NCBI RefSeq assembly: GCF_026262505.1
Contig: NC_067208.1
Location: 9,619,962-9,683,961, forward strand
DNA: 64,000 bases
Direction: 5' to 3'
Source of the DNA: Trichomonas vaginalis G3
Lineage: Eukaryota; Parabasalia; Trichomonadida; Trichomonadidae
The position numbers and the translations under genes were made by a program. The notes under the pieces were generated by a model. It saw only the letters and a list, made by a program, of their open reading frames with translations, ran no database searches and was not told the DNA's origin. Below, one piece after another: positions 1-10,775 of the stretch (position 1 is the first letter of the stretch; every line of letters starts with the position of its first letter).

Positions 1-609
1 ATGCGAAAAAATAGACTCTTCAATTAATGTATTTGTGAGCTGTCGAGTATTTGTAATTGCCCTCTCCATGCATGAATAAAATTGGAAGACAGAAACGTAA
101 AAATCTGTATTCGAATGATGAGAAAAATTGGATTTATAGGTAAGAGCATGTACCTTTGGTTTATATTGAGTTGAAAAATATTCATACCAGGACTGTTTAA
201 TAATAAATATGTAATATCACCCTTATACTGTTTACAAAAAAAATTGACCGAATTAACCTTATTAATAATAAAAATTGTAGAAAAATTTCTTAATTACTTT
301 TGAATGTTTCATGCATTTCATACTCTATAATGAGAGCTGTAATATTGGAATGAACCTGCTCCAAATCGTCAAATAAAGGTAATTAATGATCCTAAAACCT
401 TTATTACTATGAGAAAAGTCAAACAGTTTATTATAAGATGACAAAGTTTAGATCCAGTTCCACCTCTTATAATGTGAAAAAGTTAAAATTCTTCATTTTG
501 TTGTCCAACTGTAAAACTTCTCTTAGCCAAATTTTTACCAGTACTTGATCAGATGGAAATTATATAATATGAACAAATAATTGATACATATTTTCTAGAA
601 AAATATCAA
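1..609. other. Gene-poor AT-rich host DNA
   Basis: No convincing coding region, RNA gene or repeat is visible. The stretch is strongly AT-rich with frequent stops in all frames. Recognisable protein similarity begins at about 610 with a glycine-rich fragment, so the duplicated host segment seen again at 11.8-12.2 kb has its left breakpoint near here. Confidence 0.6.
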
Positions 610-1040
610 TTATTTTTGGACGAGGTGGTTACGGTGCTCGAAACTCTCATTTCGGTCATGGAGGAGGATGTGGATACTTCGGAGGAGGTGCAGGAACAGA
701 TGGTGATAATATTGTTGCAAGCACAGCAGGGGGATCATCATATGTGTCTGGATACCAAGGATTCCATGCAATAGGTGAAATTTCTTCATCAGAAAATGAC
801 TATAAAATGTTAGAAACAGCAGATCATTATAGTGGTCTAAAATTCAATAATGTTATTGTTCGTGGTGGAAATGAGACATTTTTGTCACCAACAGGAATTC
901 CAGAAACAGGACACACAGGGAATGGGTGCATTGTCATCAAGACACTTTTTATTTTTAATAACTCATGCATTATTAATCCTATGAATCATCTTTATTTTTC
1001 TCTCCTTTTTCTCACAGAAATCCTTATTCCATCGGAATAA
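610..1040 (+). pseudogene. ALK/LTK-like glycine-rich domain protein, 3' fragment
   Basis: Open frame with glycine-rich words (GHGGGCGYFGGGAGTDGD, GGSSYVSGYQGF) typical of the ALK/LTK glycine-rich domain (Pfam Gly_rich type), which is widely amplified in trichomonads in surface-type proteins. The C-terminus has a short hydrophobic stretch (around HLYFSLLFLTEIL) and stops at 1038-1040. There is no ATG upstream in frame and the first half of the domain is missing, so this is a 5'-truncated copy. It is nearly identical to 11820-12228. Here the last codons are intact and directly followed by the AATAAAGAATTTATAA stretch, which makes it the uninterrupted version of the locus split by the transposon at 12231. 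Confidence 0.7.
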
Positions 1041-1089
1041 AGAATTTATAATTTTTTTTGTCACATTTTTTAGCGATTCTTATCAATAT

Positions 1090-1727
1090 GATTAAATATA
1101 AATAGATATCATGGATATGAAATATCATCATTTGATAACAAACTATGGGTCAAGATACTTCATCATGATATTGGTAACGATACTCTTTTTAATCGAAACA
1201 AACAAGTTGCATTACAACAACTCAAGTTTACGAAATCAGAACATATTTTCAGTGTTATGGGATATGTTGATGAAACATTCAAAATCAATTCGAAATATAA
1301 CTTTTTGCTTCGATATGAGACAAATTATCCAAATGATTATTTTTATTTCAACCAAAGCAATTATCCACTATATGCGGCAACCCCTCAAGGTGTTAGTTAT
1401 AAACCAATAAATCCAGGATGCAAACAAGAAACATCATTTGATGGATTATCAATTTCTACTCAAGAAGATACATATCTAGATGGGAATACTAATGGGAACT
1501 ATCATTTTTCAATTGGAGCAAACAAATTTTGGAAAAGCAAGCAAATTCCAGGTCCATTCTGTGGATTTGACATCGGTGTATATTCTGCTGATCTTTGGCT
1601 TCAATTTCTATATTATTGGGTCCTTAACAAGTTACCTTATGATTTTAGCTCAAATGAAATAAATCCATATTTTAAAGCATATCAATTCAATATTTGTTTT
1701 CTATTTTTATGCAATATTTATGAATAA
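1090..1727 (+). pseudogene. Trichomonad surface-type family (ILHHDI domain), 5'-truncated copy
   Basis: The coding frame (LWVKILHHDIGNDTLF, then GYVDETFKINSKYNFLLRYE, SIGANKFW, ADLWLQF) matches the better preserved gene at 10044-10775 (ATWLQIFHHDVF, ... WWFSIGAF, WVDLWIRV). No in-frame ATG exists at the front; a TGA precedes the open frame. A different frame with an ATG at 1111 is not the conserved one. The C-terminus ends at 1727. A near-identical copy lies at 38714-39366, and the sequence after the stop is also duplicated. Function unknown; I infer an extracellular or surface recognition domain only from the company these families keep. Confidence 0.65.
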
Positions 1728-2356
1728 AAATTCTACTTTTTGTTTTATCGATATTATAAAGAAAAAAGTATATGTCTCGATTATTTTTGCTTTTAATGCT
1801 AAACAGTATTTTAAGGGAGCTTATGCCTATGAAGCGGCTTTCAAATCAGATGTTTCAGTTAATTTTCAATGATAAACTGCGAGAGAAAACCTGGGTAACT
1901 CTCAATTTTTCCGATAGCAAAAGTTAATTATGGATTCCAGCAAGAAACTCACTTATTAAGCAATATGAACTCCTATGAAAATAGGTTGTTACATTAAATG
2001 CTTGTTAAATATTCGTCTGGGACAAAACCTAGATTTTATCACGCAGTTTACTTCACGCCAGATGTCAAAAATTGAAAACTTACGCCTTTTGTTCAGCAGT
2101 TTATTTTAGTGAGATTTTTTACAATTTTTAAAGTAATGCCTGCAGATATTGAATAACAAGCAATATATAAATGATCGCTAAATGAACATGTCCCACATCT
2201 TGTCAGAGTTGAAAATAGATAAAACGTTTTAAATTAATTATATCAAAGAAAACTTAATTCAGCAGACAATATCCTTAAATTTATACAATGATTATATGTT
2301 GTATATTTGGGAGTTCCAAATAAAAACACTTGCCAATAAATTCTTCAGTAATCTAT
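1728..2356. other. Intergenic host DNA; first ~210 bp duplicated at 39367
   Basis: Positions 1728 to about 1940 are closely similar to 39367 to about 39590 (shared TTCTACTTTTTGTTTTATCG and ATGATAAACTGCGAGAGAAA words). After that the similarity ends. I see no gene in the rest. Confidence 0.6.
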
Positions 2357-2490
2357 GTTTATCGAGGTGTTAATGAATCACATTCTACACCTTATGAAGT
2401 AAAATTATCACCAGGTCAATATATCTTTGAATTATGAGGAGGCTCCGAATATGGTAATACTAAAGGTGGATATGTTCGGGGTCAAATCGA
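2357..2490 (+). pseudogene. Relic of the start of a glycine-rich (ALK-like) domain
   Basis: Translation gives TPYEVKLSPGQYIFEL, a stop, then GGSEYGNTKGGYVRGQ. This matches the family pattern seen at 11310-11410 (CYPLTVELKAGSYQFELWG). An in-frame TGA sits where the family has Trp, and the frame is lost soon after. It is a short decayed host gene piece about 30 bp from the 3' end of the neighbouring - strand fragment. Confidence 0.5.
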
Positions 2491-2524
2491 TTTATAAGTT
2501 GCAGTTGAAATACTTTTAAAGTGA

Positions 2525-3494
2525 TTAATTTATAAGTGGCGGTTGAAATACTTTAAAATTCCAAATTAAATTCAAATCTTGATTATCTTCATCTTCACAT
2601 GTTGGGTAGCATACTTCTTTATTTTCCAGAGGAAAATCTGCGAAACAATTATCTGTGTTAAAAATTTTTAGACTGTTATCAAATTTATTTGTTGAAATTT
2701 CATCAGTTAAAGCATCTCCATATTCATTATTAGAATTTTCGCAATAACAACGAATCACAACAATTTGACCACCTAAATTTCTATAGAATATTTTGTCAGA
2801 AATCATATTATCAACAATCAAGCATTCTTCAATTTTAATTTCTCTTGAAACTTCTGATTTAATTACATATTTACAATTATTTTTAATATAATTACATCGA
2901 AATGCTGAATTATCTTTAACTTGATGCAATGCAATACATAAATTATGACTTGTATTATTTATAATAGAATTATACGATGCTTTATTTATTTTTACTCCAT
3001 ATCCAATATAATATGAAGGAATTGTTGAATCACAATATGAAAAATTTGACTTTTTTATTATTACATCTCCTCTTATATTATAAATAGAACTTGTACCAGA
3101 TTGATCGATTTTTATTTCAGAAATTGTTGTTTCATTCATGAAATTTTTAAATCCTTCAGTATTTGTGCACTGAATTTTTGAATGACATCCAATTCCATTA
3201 TATAATGAATTTTTGGAACACACTCGTGATTGAACACATTGTCCTTCTTGTTGATAAATAATTGATGAATCTGATTTGAAACAATTAACAAAGACAGAAT
3301 CTTCTGTAAGAACTTTAGTCGCATTTGAGCTCGATGATATATGGATTGCACCAGATTGTGAGTTGAATACTTGACAATCTTTGAAATAGTAACTATTGCC
3401 TCCTGAAAATGAACCTGTTTTATTACTAGGTGAAACATTTCCTTCATATGAGTCGCTCCATTCATATTTTAAGAATTTCCATTCATAGGTCAAA
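2525..3494 (-). pseudogene. Beta-helix-like Cys/Ser/Asn-rich surface-family fragment A
   Basis: An open frame of about 322 codons (KYEWSDSYEGNVSPSN, YFKDCQVFNSQSGAIHIS, VLTEDSVFVNCF, EGFKNFMNET). The repeated 'xxVFxNCxF / SGAIxI' texture suggests a right-handed parallel beta-helix, as in large trichomonad adhesin-like families; this is inference from pattern. The frame begins at a TTG next to an upstream stop and the first in-frame ATG is more than 110 codons in, so the 5' part is missing. The break is exactly at the palindrome 3486-3510. The paralogue at 7560-8498 is cut at the same residue. Confidence 0.6.
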
Positions 3495-3510
3495 TAATAA
3501 TTGACCTATA
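3486..3510. repeat. Palindrome at the 5' edge of fragment A
   Basis: Arms ATAGGTCAA / TTGACCTAT (9 bp, perfect) around ATAATAA, followed by a weaker continuation of the symmetry. It marks the point where homology of the beta-helix-like fragment begins, and matches the longer palindrome at 8471-8533. Confidence 0.7.
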
Positions 3511-5100
3511 ATATAAATTCTATTTAGTATAGCACTTTTTCAATTGTTTGAAAAATAAGGTATAAATATGATTCAGATTGTCAATTTTTATATGACACTT
3601 TTACTAATTTTTGAAATTTATTTAAAGTTGTTGTGAAAAAACATCGGAAGCGAAGATTCCAAAAAATAAGATGTAAACATTTGTGCATTCAATTGGAAAT
3701 TGGTAACTTCACTGCTCATTTTTGTGACTTTTTTTAATCTAGTTTGTAATTTGAATTTTAAAGATGTTATTATAGTCAAATATTCAATGAAAAAGTGCAT
3801 AAAGAATTCTAACCTTTTTTTGCAAAAATGTCCAAAATCTCAAAAAAGTGACAAATTGAAACTTGAATTTAAATCGATTCTTGGAATCAGTAACATCTAT
3901 AATTTATTGATATAATTGACTGAGTAATGTATAGTAAATTAAATTCTAATAAAACATCCAATTTCTTCATTCTGCTTTGGGCTTTTTTTGCAAAATTTAC
4001 GTATTTTCATACCTATTTCTTCTTTTTTTAGATGTACCTTCAGTTTAAATATCTACAAAATTCTAAATCAGATTGTGTATTAATCAATCAACAAAGATGA
4101 GCAAACAAATTTTAAATTTCATATATTTTAATAGTATTTTGCAAATTATCATCAAGTTTATTATAATAAATATAACATTTAATTAGTATGGATTAGATCT
4201 TTCTCTGCAACAACAATAATTTTTTTATCTAATCGATGTGTCTTTTCATACGTATTCTTTGAGAATTATTCCAATTTTCAAGAATTTCCAGATATTCTTT
4301 AGAGAATATAAATCCAAAATCGTACCATTAAAATGAGTATTTGAGTGAATGGATAATTATTAATCATACCCTGTTTTGATGAATTTTCACATATCAACTT
4401 GTTTTTAAAAACACTCGCTTTTTCAGCTTAAAAAGCATATGTATTGTTATTTAAGTCAAATGCTGCTACGAATAAACATTTGTTTTGATAGAAAGTCATT
4501 AATTAGTCAACTGATTTAATTCCAAAAAGGAAGATATACACTGCGTTTCTATCGTTTCTCCCAGAAGTTATTTCCAATATTCAACCACTTTTTTTGGGGG
4601 GACTATATTTAAACTAAGGTCGATGAAAAATTGAGCGTTTTTAAAAAACCGCCGTTTGAGAGGAAAATTGAGAGCCCCAATGTATACTTTTTGACATTGT
4701 CAAAAACTTTGAAAGGACAAAAAAATTTTAGTGTCAGAAAGTTTACAAATGTATACTTTCTGACGAACAGACTCTCAGAAAGTACTCAAACTGCGATTTT
4801 TAATTTCCGCACTTTTTTTTGGCGACCTTATATCAAAAAATATGTTCTAAATTTTTAATAATTCCTATTTTCTTTTGCCTTTTTGAATTATTTTGCTAAA
4901 ATATACTTCGGCCATTGTACAACGATACTGTCTCATACTCTAGGTTTTTTGTCTTGAATTTTTCGTTTTCGAATTTTTTTGGATTTTTGTAAAGTTTTGG
5001 CGGTTTTCGGTATTGAAATTAAAATTTTTGATTTTTAAATAAGCCATTATTAAATATTATTCAATCTCGTTATAAATATCACTTAATTATAGAAATTCAA
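3511..5100. other. Gene-poor host DNA with small hairpins
   Basis: No supported gene. The short open frames here are AT-rich chance frames without conserved patterns. Two local inverted repeats are visible: TTTTTGAC-ATT-GTCAAAAA near 4687-4706, and TCAGAAAGT..TAC / GTATACTTTCTGA near 4733-4763. The phrase ACTTTTTTTGG...GAC occurs near 4588 and again near 4810. Confidence 0.5.
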
Positions 5101-5258
5101 ACCCATAAAATTTATCCGTTATTTTATTATTTTTTTTATCAAAAAACCAATAACGTTCACTTCACATCCGGACAAAATTGAATACTTTGTCTTGGAGAAA
5201 TGACAAAATCCATTCAAATTATCGTTTTGTCTTGGAGAAAAGACAAAACCTATATGAA

Positions 5259-5309
5259 TTGTCTTGGATAAAAGACAAATTTCTATAGTTTGTCTTTTAT
5301 CCAAGACAA
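5259..5309. repeat. 21-bp perfect inverted repeat (hairpin)
   Basis: The arms at 5259-5279 and 5289-5309 are perfect reverse complements built on TTGTCTTGGATAAAAGACAA, with a 9-nt loop. Two related half-copies (TTTGTCTTGGAGAAA-type) lie just upstream at 5189-5247 and a third partial one at 5328-5342. It looks like a fold-back repeat or a remnant of inverted MITE arms. Confidence 0.75.
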
Positions 5310-5342
5310 AATTCTATCAAATTATAGGTTTTGTCCAAGATT

Positions 5343-5540
5343 TGAGAAGTTGAAGCACACCATCTAATAGAGGGAGCCCCTTCGATGGCTGGTGTGAAGC
5401 GTTAAATCAACTTCGGTTTTGCCATACTTTTAGAAGTATTAGAGGAAATCGTACTCGAGTTCCCCGTCTCAAGCAACAAGGAGCTACAGGAAGCTGGTAT
5501 ATCCAGTATACCTGAGGCTCCTTGTTGCTTGACCTCCTCG
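5343..5540. repeat. GC-richer block with nested hairpins
   Basis: This stands out from the AT-rich surroundings. CACACCAT pairs with ATGGctGGTGTG (about 5356-5392), TACTTttAGAAGTA forms a small stem, and a 16-bp perfect stem is formed by TCAAGCAACAAGGAGC (5472-5487) and its reverse complement ending at about 5532. It abuts the minisatellite. It could be a structured RNA or a small transposable element end. I recognise no known ribozyme core. Confidence 0.5.
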
Positions 5541-6870
5541 GCATACTCACTCTCACATCTCATCTCGGATCACCAAAACATCCTCGGCTTACTCACTCTT
5601 ACTCACCCATCAGACCTCCTCGATATACTCTCATCTCTTGCTCATCTCTCAGGCCTCTTCGACTTACTCACTCTCACATCTCATCTCGGATCACCAAAAC
5701 TCCCTCAACCAACTCATTACCAACTCAGATCTCTCCAGGCTCTCTCAGCCAACTCATTACCAACTCATCAGAACTCAGATCTCCCTCAGTCAACTCAGAT
5801 CTCCCTCACCCAACTCAGATCTCCCCCAGTCAACTCATCAGAACTCAGATCTACCTCAGCCAACTCAGATCTCCCTCATCAGAACTGAGATCTCCCTCAG
5901 CCAACTCATCAGAACTCAGATCTCCCTCATCAGAACTCAGATTTTACTCAGCCAACTCATCAGAACTCAGATCTCCCTCATCAGAACTCAGATCTCCCTC
6001 AGTCAACTCATCAGAACTCAGATCTCCCTCATCAGAACTCAGATCTCCCTCAGTCAACTCATCAGAACTCAGATCTCCCTCATCAGAACTCAGATATCCC
6101 TCAACCAACTCAAATCTCCCTCAACCAACTCAGATCTCCCTCATCAGAACTGAGATCTCCCTCAGCCAACTCATCAGAACTCAGATCTCCCTCAACAGAA
6201 CTCAGATCTCCCTCACCCAACTCAGATCTCCCTCAGCCAACTCAGATCTCCCTCAACCAACTCAGATCTCCCTCAGTCAACTCATCAGAACTCAGATCTC
6301 CCTCAGCCAACTCAGATTTCCCTCAGCCAACTCAGATCTCCCTCAACCAACTCAGATCTCCCTCATCAGAACTCAGATTTTACTCAGCCAACTCATCAGA
6401 ACTCAGATCTCCCTCAACAGAACTCAGATCTCCCTCATCAGAACTCAGATCTCCCTCAGCCAACTCAGATCTCCCTCAACCAACTCAGATCTCCCTCAGC
6501 CAACTCAGATCTCCCTCAGTCAACTCAGATCTCCCTCAGTCAACTCATCAGAACTCAAATCTACCTCAGTCAACTCATCAGAACTCAGATCTCCCTCATC
6601 AGAACTCAGATCTCCCTCAGTCAACTCATCAGAACTCAGATCTCCCTCATCAGAACTCAGATATCCCTCAACCAACTCAAATCTCCCTCAACCAACTCAG
6701 ATCTCCCTCAACCAACTCAGATCTTCCTCATCAGAACTCATTACCAAATCAGATTTCCCTCAATCCCATCAGACAACTCATTACCAACTCCGATCCCAGT
6801 CCATCTCCCACAACCTACTCAGATCTTCCTCATTCCAACTCATTACCAAATTAGATTCCCACATTGCGAA
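5540..6870. repeat. Minisatellite built on AACTCAGATCTCCCTCA
   Basis: Dozens of tandem variants of an 18-21 bp unit (AACTCAGATCTCCCTCA plus GCC, ACC, GTC or a TCAG insert), dense between about 5730 and 6740. It is preceded by two copies of a roughly 50-bp CATACTCACTCTCACATCTC-type unit at 5540 and 5655. The units contain no stop in some frames, so a 498-codon Leu/Ser/Gln-rich frame runs through it. This is expected of a stop-free repeat and is not evidence of a gene. CT-strand bias is strong throughout. Confidence 0.8.
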
Positions 6871-7559
6871 CTCAGATCTCACTTATACCATATTATTCTT
6901 ATCCATAACCTTGTATTGTCTGAATAAAAACTTTATTTTTAATAAATTTCAATTTTTAATTTTTTTTTCTTATTTTATATTCTTATTTTCTATTCTAGAT
7001 TTAAAAATACCTAAATAATTTTAAAAATTCATCTTATCACTCTATACTTATCTTTAATTAAATTATGAATTTCATTTTTAAAATGAAAATCGCATAGAAG
7101 AAAGAAAAGAAGGAAAGAAGAAAGAGAAAAGAAAGAGAAAAGAAAGAAAAAGAGAGAAGAAGAGAAAAAAAAGAAAAAATAGGACATATTTGATGATCAG
7201 GCGTTATTTTTATATTTCCATATTCGAACGTGGAGCTCAGACCTCTCGCTTCGCTCGAGCCTTCGCTCCACGTTCGCGCAAAATTTTTGACCCTAAAAAC
7301 CGCTTTGTCCGAGGGTTAAGGCAAAAACGTCACTTTTCCAAAGCATATGCTAAAATAAAATATGATCGGAAAAATTTTTATAATGTTAAGGATGCATTTA
7401 CAAATTTCTGACATTCTCTCAAATTTTATGACAAAAGATATATTTTCAGAATCTCTTCATGTCTGTATGGGATATTATGAGAGTACGTCAGAAAGTGGGA
7501 AGTACACATTTAAAAGAAATTATATTTTATTGTTTATATTTAAGATATAGTAGTTGAAT
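6871..7559. other. Intergenic: polypurine tract and a 12-bp hairpin
   Basis: 7085-7178 is an almost pure purine run on the + strand (AAAGAAAAGAAGGAAAG-type). At 7225-7276, CGAACGTGGAGC and its perfect reverse complement GCTCCACGTTCG flank a 28-nt GC-richer loop. A short ATG frame over this hairpin has no recognisable features. No gene is supported. Confidence 0.55.
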
Positions 7560-8498
7560 TAGAAATAACAATCAAACTAAAAATAAAATCTAAATCTTGT
7601 ATTTCTTCATCATCGCATGTTGGATCACATTCTTTTTTCTTTTTATTTTCTAGTGGAAAATCTGCTAAACAATGAGCAGTATTTAAATGATTTAAGTTAT
7701 TTTCAAATTCATTTGTTGAAATTGCAGAAGTTGTTGCATCTCCATATGCGTTATTTGAATTTTCACAATAACAATGAATTGCAACAATATAATTGGCTCC
7801 TAAAGAGTAATAAAATATTTTATCAGATATTCAACTTTGAGTGTCGTATCTGAGATTTCAGTTGTAATTACATATTTACAGTTATTTTTAATGTAATTAC
7901 ATCGAAATGCTAAATTATCATTGTCTTGATGCAATGCAACACCGCAATCACTCTGGCTTGTATTATTTATTATAGAATTATATGAAGCTTTGTTGATTTT
8001 AATACCACCTCCAATAAAATATGAAGGAATACTAGAATAACAATATGAAAAATTTGTTTTATCGACAATAACATCTCCATATTTATTAAAAATGACACTT
8101 GAACCAGATGGATTAATTTTTATTTCAAAAACCGTTGTTTCATTCATGAAATTTTTGAATCCTTCTGTATTTGTACAATGAATTTTTGAATGGCTACCCC
8201 ATTTATTATATGTAGAATTTCTAGAACAAACTCGTGATTGAACACATTGTCCATTTTCTTGGTAAATAATTGCAGAATCTGATTTGAAACAATTAACAAA
8301 AACAGAATCTTCTGTAAGAACTTTGGTTGTACTTGAACTTGATATATAGATTGCACCTGATTGTGAGTTGAATACTTGACAATCTTTGAAATAGTAACTA
8401 TTGCCTCCTGAAAATGAACCTGTTTTATTACTAGGTGAAACATTTCCATCATATGAGTCACTCCATTCATATTTTAAGAAATTCCATTTATAGGTCAA
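7560..8498 (-). pseudogene. Beta-helix-like surface-family fragment B
   Basis: Paralogue of the fragment at 2525-3494: same opening (KWNFLKYEWSDSYDGNVS), same order of blocks (CQVFNSQSGAIYIS, VFVNCFKSDSAI, EGFKNFMNET) and similar length. The conserved frame runs from the palindrome edge at 8498 to about 7830. Beyond that the similarity continues to about 7570 in another frame, so this host gene copy is frameshifted as well as 5'-truncated. The opening codon is TTG, with a stop upstream and no nearby ATG. Confidence 0.65.
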
Positions 8499-8533
8499 AT
8501 AATAATTGACCTATAAATGGAATTTCTTAAAAT
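8471..8533. repeat. 28-bp perfect inverted repeat capping fragment B
   Basis: Arms 8471-8498 and 8506-8533 are perfect reverse complements separated by ATAATAA. The left arm is the first 28 bp of the coding fragment, so the fragment is folded back on itself. The sister copy at 3486-3510 keeps only about 9 bp of this symmetry. Confidence 0.85.
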
Positions 8534-8750
8534 GTCACTTTTCAAACAAAAAAAAATCATTGTGCTTCATTAATGTTCAAAAAATATGTTTAAAATTGGC
8601 AGAGTTTTAAATATATAATTTAAATTATCTTAATTCCTTTTGAAAATTAACCTTAATGATCAGAATTGAAGGCCATGTCATACGAGCGTAATTGCACCAT
8701 TATGAAAAACACATAATTTTTACGTTGTAAATTATCCTAAATTTTATGAG

Positions 8751-8892
8751 TTATAAATTAGGCTTCTGCAAACTGGCTAGCATTTTAGAAAAAAATATTT
8801 TTGGCACTTTTCTCTCAATTTTACGCCCTTATGTGCCCGTAACTGGCGTGAAATTTTATTTTCTAAGCCAATTTGCAGAACCTTAGTTATAA
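8751..8892. mobile_element. Short MITE flanked by TTATAA
   Basis: About 130 bp (8757-8886). Its ends are imperfect inverted repeats: the left has TTAGGCTTCTGCAAACTGGCT and the right, reversed, has CTAAGGTTCTGCAAATTGGC. Both sides are flanked by TTATAA (8751-8756 and 8887-8892), consistent with a 6-bp target duplication. It has no coding capacity. The family is unassigned. Confidence 0.6.
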
Positions 8893-9141
8893 TTATTATT
8901 TGTTATTAATATTTACATGAAGTTTTAAATTATATATAATCCAGTTTTATTCATTATTATGCTAAAATAGTATTGAATAAGAGTACGCAAATCATTTCTG
9001 AATCACTCTCAAATTGCCGGTTTAATATTTTATTTTCTGTTCCTATACACGCTCAAATTCTTCTTTTGAAGGCATCAGAAAGTAGTTAATATACCCTTAT
9101 GAGATAAAAATAATACATAATATTTCAAAGATTTGAAAGTT

Positions 9142-10022
9142 TTATTCTAATATAAGAACAAAGCAATATTTCAAGATGTTATTAAATGAGAATAAATGTC
9201 GATCGAAACGAGAGTCATAAACTAATTTTCCGTTATAAAATAACGTTCCAAAGAAATCTAATTGGTAAATTAAAAAATGATATGTGTTTGCATGATTTTT
9301 TCCAATCGTTGTGAATTTAAATGAATCATAGATGCCTTCATTCAATCGATAAATAACTTTGCGGTCATATCCATTCATATCATCACTAATGTTCTGTTCT
9401 TGTAATATCGACCATGGATTTGAGTTATATGAACCTTCAACTCTTATCATTTTAGGATAATCTAAATTTCCTTTAGAAATTGTTGAAATAGTATAATTTC
9501 GAACAAAAATTTTATGTCTTTTCAAATAAACGATGTACCAAGGATTTTCAATAGGTGATGTTTCCCAATACTTGTTATCAGGCACTTTGAATATGGATTC
9601 TTTTGGATGTTGATCAAGTAAATTTCCAACTGTTTCAAAAGAAAACTCTTGGTAATAGTTTATTTGATCTCTTTTAAAAAGATATTCGAAGATACCATGA
9701 TTTAAGTTGTTAAGGGTGCACTGTAAGCGGTTTGACACTCATTTCTAAATTTCCATCATTTCAAGAAATATTTCCTTAATTTTTATTAGGTATATTAGTG
9801 ATAATATACAGATGGAAAATAAATGAAGAAAATTGAAAAATGTTCAATCGGTAAGGAGTTATAATTAGAAAAGATTTAGCCTTAAATGCCTAATTGATCG
9901 GAATTGAGGACCAATTGATCGAAATTGAGGGTCTGTCAAACCGACTACAGTGCACCCTTAAATTGCAAATGAAGTAAATTGGAATATTTTGAAAAAGTGT
10001 CAAATTTTAATGAATTAAACAT
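9142..10022 (-). pseudogene. F5/8-type-C-like (discoidin-like) host gene split by a MITE
   Basis: The main frame (9142 to about 9713) has the galactose-binding-like pattern of trichomonad discoidin-like proteins: YWETSPIENPWYIVYL, KIFVRNYTIST, PKMIRVEGSYNSNPWSI, FKFTTIGKN, FLIYQLDFFG. On the far side of a 244-bp MITE the same frame continues (KYSNLLHLQF) to an ATG at 10020-10022. One TTAA copy at the junction is in phase, so the insertion is the only obvious lesion. The ATG lies 21 bp from the divergent ATG at 10044, suggesting a shared short promoter. Function is likely carbohydrate or lipid binding; no signal peptide is obvious. Confidence 0.65.
9710..9961. mobile_element. piggyBac/Kolobok-type MITE with TTAA target duplication
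   Basis: The element 9714-9957 (244 bp) starts GGGTGCACTGTA and ends TACAGTGCACCC. Its terminal inverted repeats match at 22 of 24 positions. TTAA flanks both sides (9710-9713, 9958-9961), the signature target of piggyBac and Kolobok transposases. It has no coding frame. It interrupts the F5/8-like gene near its N-terminus. Confidence 0.8.
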
Positions 10023-10043
10023 AATTTTTGATCTTACTGAAGA

Positions 10044-10775
10044 ATGGCTTATTCAAAATATCCGATTATAGATGATAGATTGTACAATGAATTTGAAAGA
10101 TATCGAATCAAAGAATTTGATAATGCTACCTGGCTCCAAATTTTTCATCATGATGTTTTTCGGTCACCATCTGATTTATTTACACAATACGATGTTAAAA
10201 ATATTAAAACAAGATATAAATATAGCTTATTAGGCATAATAAATGAAGTTTTTTTAATCAATAACGTTTATGAATTTCTTCTTGAGTATCCACAAATTCC
10301 ATCATATATTCGCTTTACACAAGTCAAAAATTTGAACGAAGATCGAACTAATAACGGCTATCGATATCAATCAGGTGATAATTATCCTAGTTTTAATGGT
10401 CTGTCCCTTAAAACTTCATCACTTAAGACTAATACATATATAGATGGAATGATTAGAGATGATTATTGGTGGTTTTCGATTGGTGCTTTTGCAGTTCATG
10501 AAAATTATTATATTTCAGGTTCAGGGGTTATTGTCAAATGGGTTGATCTTTGGATAAGAGTTGAGAATCATAAATATTTTAAAAATACATATAAGTTACA
10601 AACAAACTACTATTGTAACCAAATAATTTATACTATAAGATTATCTTCATTTATATTCATTTTGGAAACTTACTATATTATCTCTTCTTCTCTCAATATA
10701 AACAACTATCATATGAGAATAAATTTCATTATATTATCTTCTATAGAACTTTTATTATTTGATTCGAAGTTATAA
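10044..10775 (+). CDS. Trichomonad surface-type family protein (FHHD domain), best-preserved copy
   Basis: A 243-codon frame with a true ATG. The conserved part is residues 1 to about 185: YNEFERYRIKEFDNATWLQ, then IFHHDVF, FLLEYPQIPSYIRF, GLSLKTSSLKTNTYIDG, WWFSIGAF and VKWVDLWIRV. It is homologous to the fragments at 1090-1727 and 38714-39366, but only this one has a start codon. The last ~55 residues are low-complexity and may be chance read-through beyond the family's natural end. Divergent to the F5/8-like gene, 21 bp between ATGs. The molecular role is unknown. Confidence 0.6.
   Translation: MAYSKYPIIDDRLYNEFERYRIKEFDNATWLQIFHHDVFRSPSDLFTQYDVKNIKTRYKYSLLGIINEVFLINNVYEFLLEYPQIPSYIRFTQVKNLNEDRTNNGYRYQSGDNYPSFNGLSLKTSSLKTNTYIDGMIRDDYWWFSIGAFAVHENYYISGSGVIVKWVDLWIRVENHKYFKNTYKLQTNYYCNQIIYTIRLSSFIFILETYYIISSSLNINNYHMRINFIILSSIELLLFDSKL

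Noticed and set aside
1111-1410. ATG-initiated frame over the ILHHDI-family fragment
   Set aside because: The conserved family sequence is in a different frame; the same pseudo-frame in the 38.7-kb copy is a shadow.
4631-4858. 75-aa frame beginning with TTG
   Set aside because: No ATG, spans small inverted repeats, no recognisable pattern.
5522-7018. 498-codon Leu/Ser-rich open frame
   Set aside because: It runs through a stop-free minisatellite, overlaps other long frames in the same repeats and shows no domain; best explained as repeat artefact.
7190-7411. Arg-rich 73-aa frame
   Set aside because: It lies over a GC-richer hairpin and has no conservation or domain.
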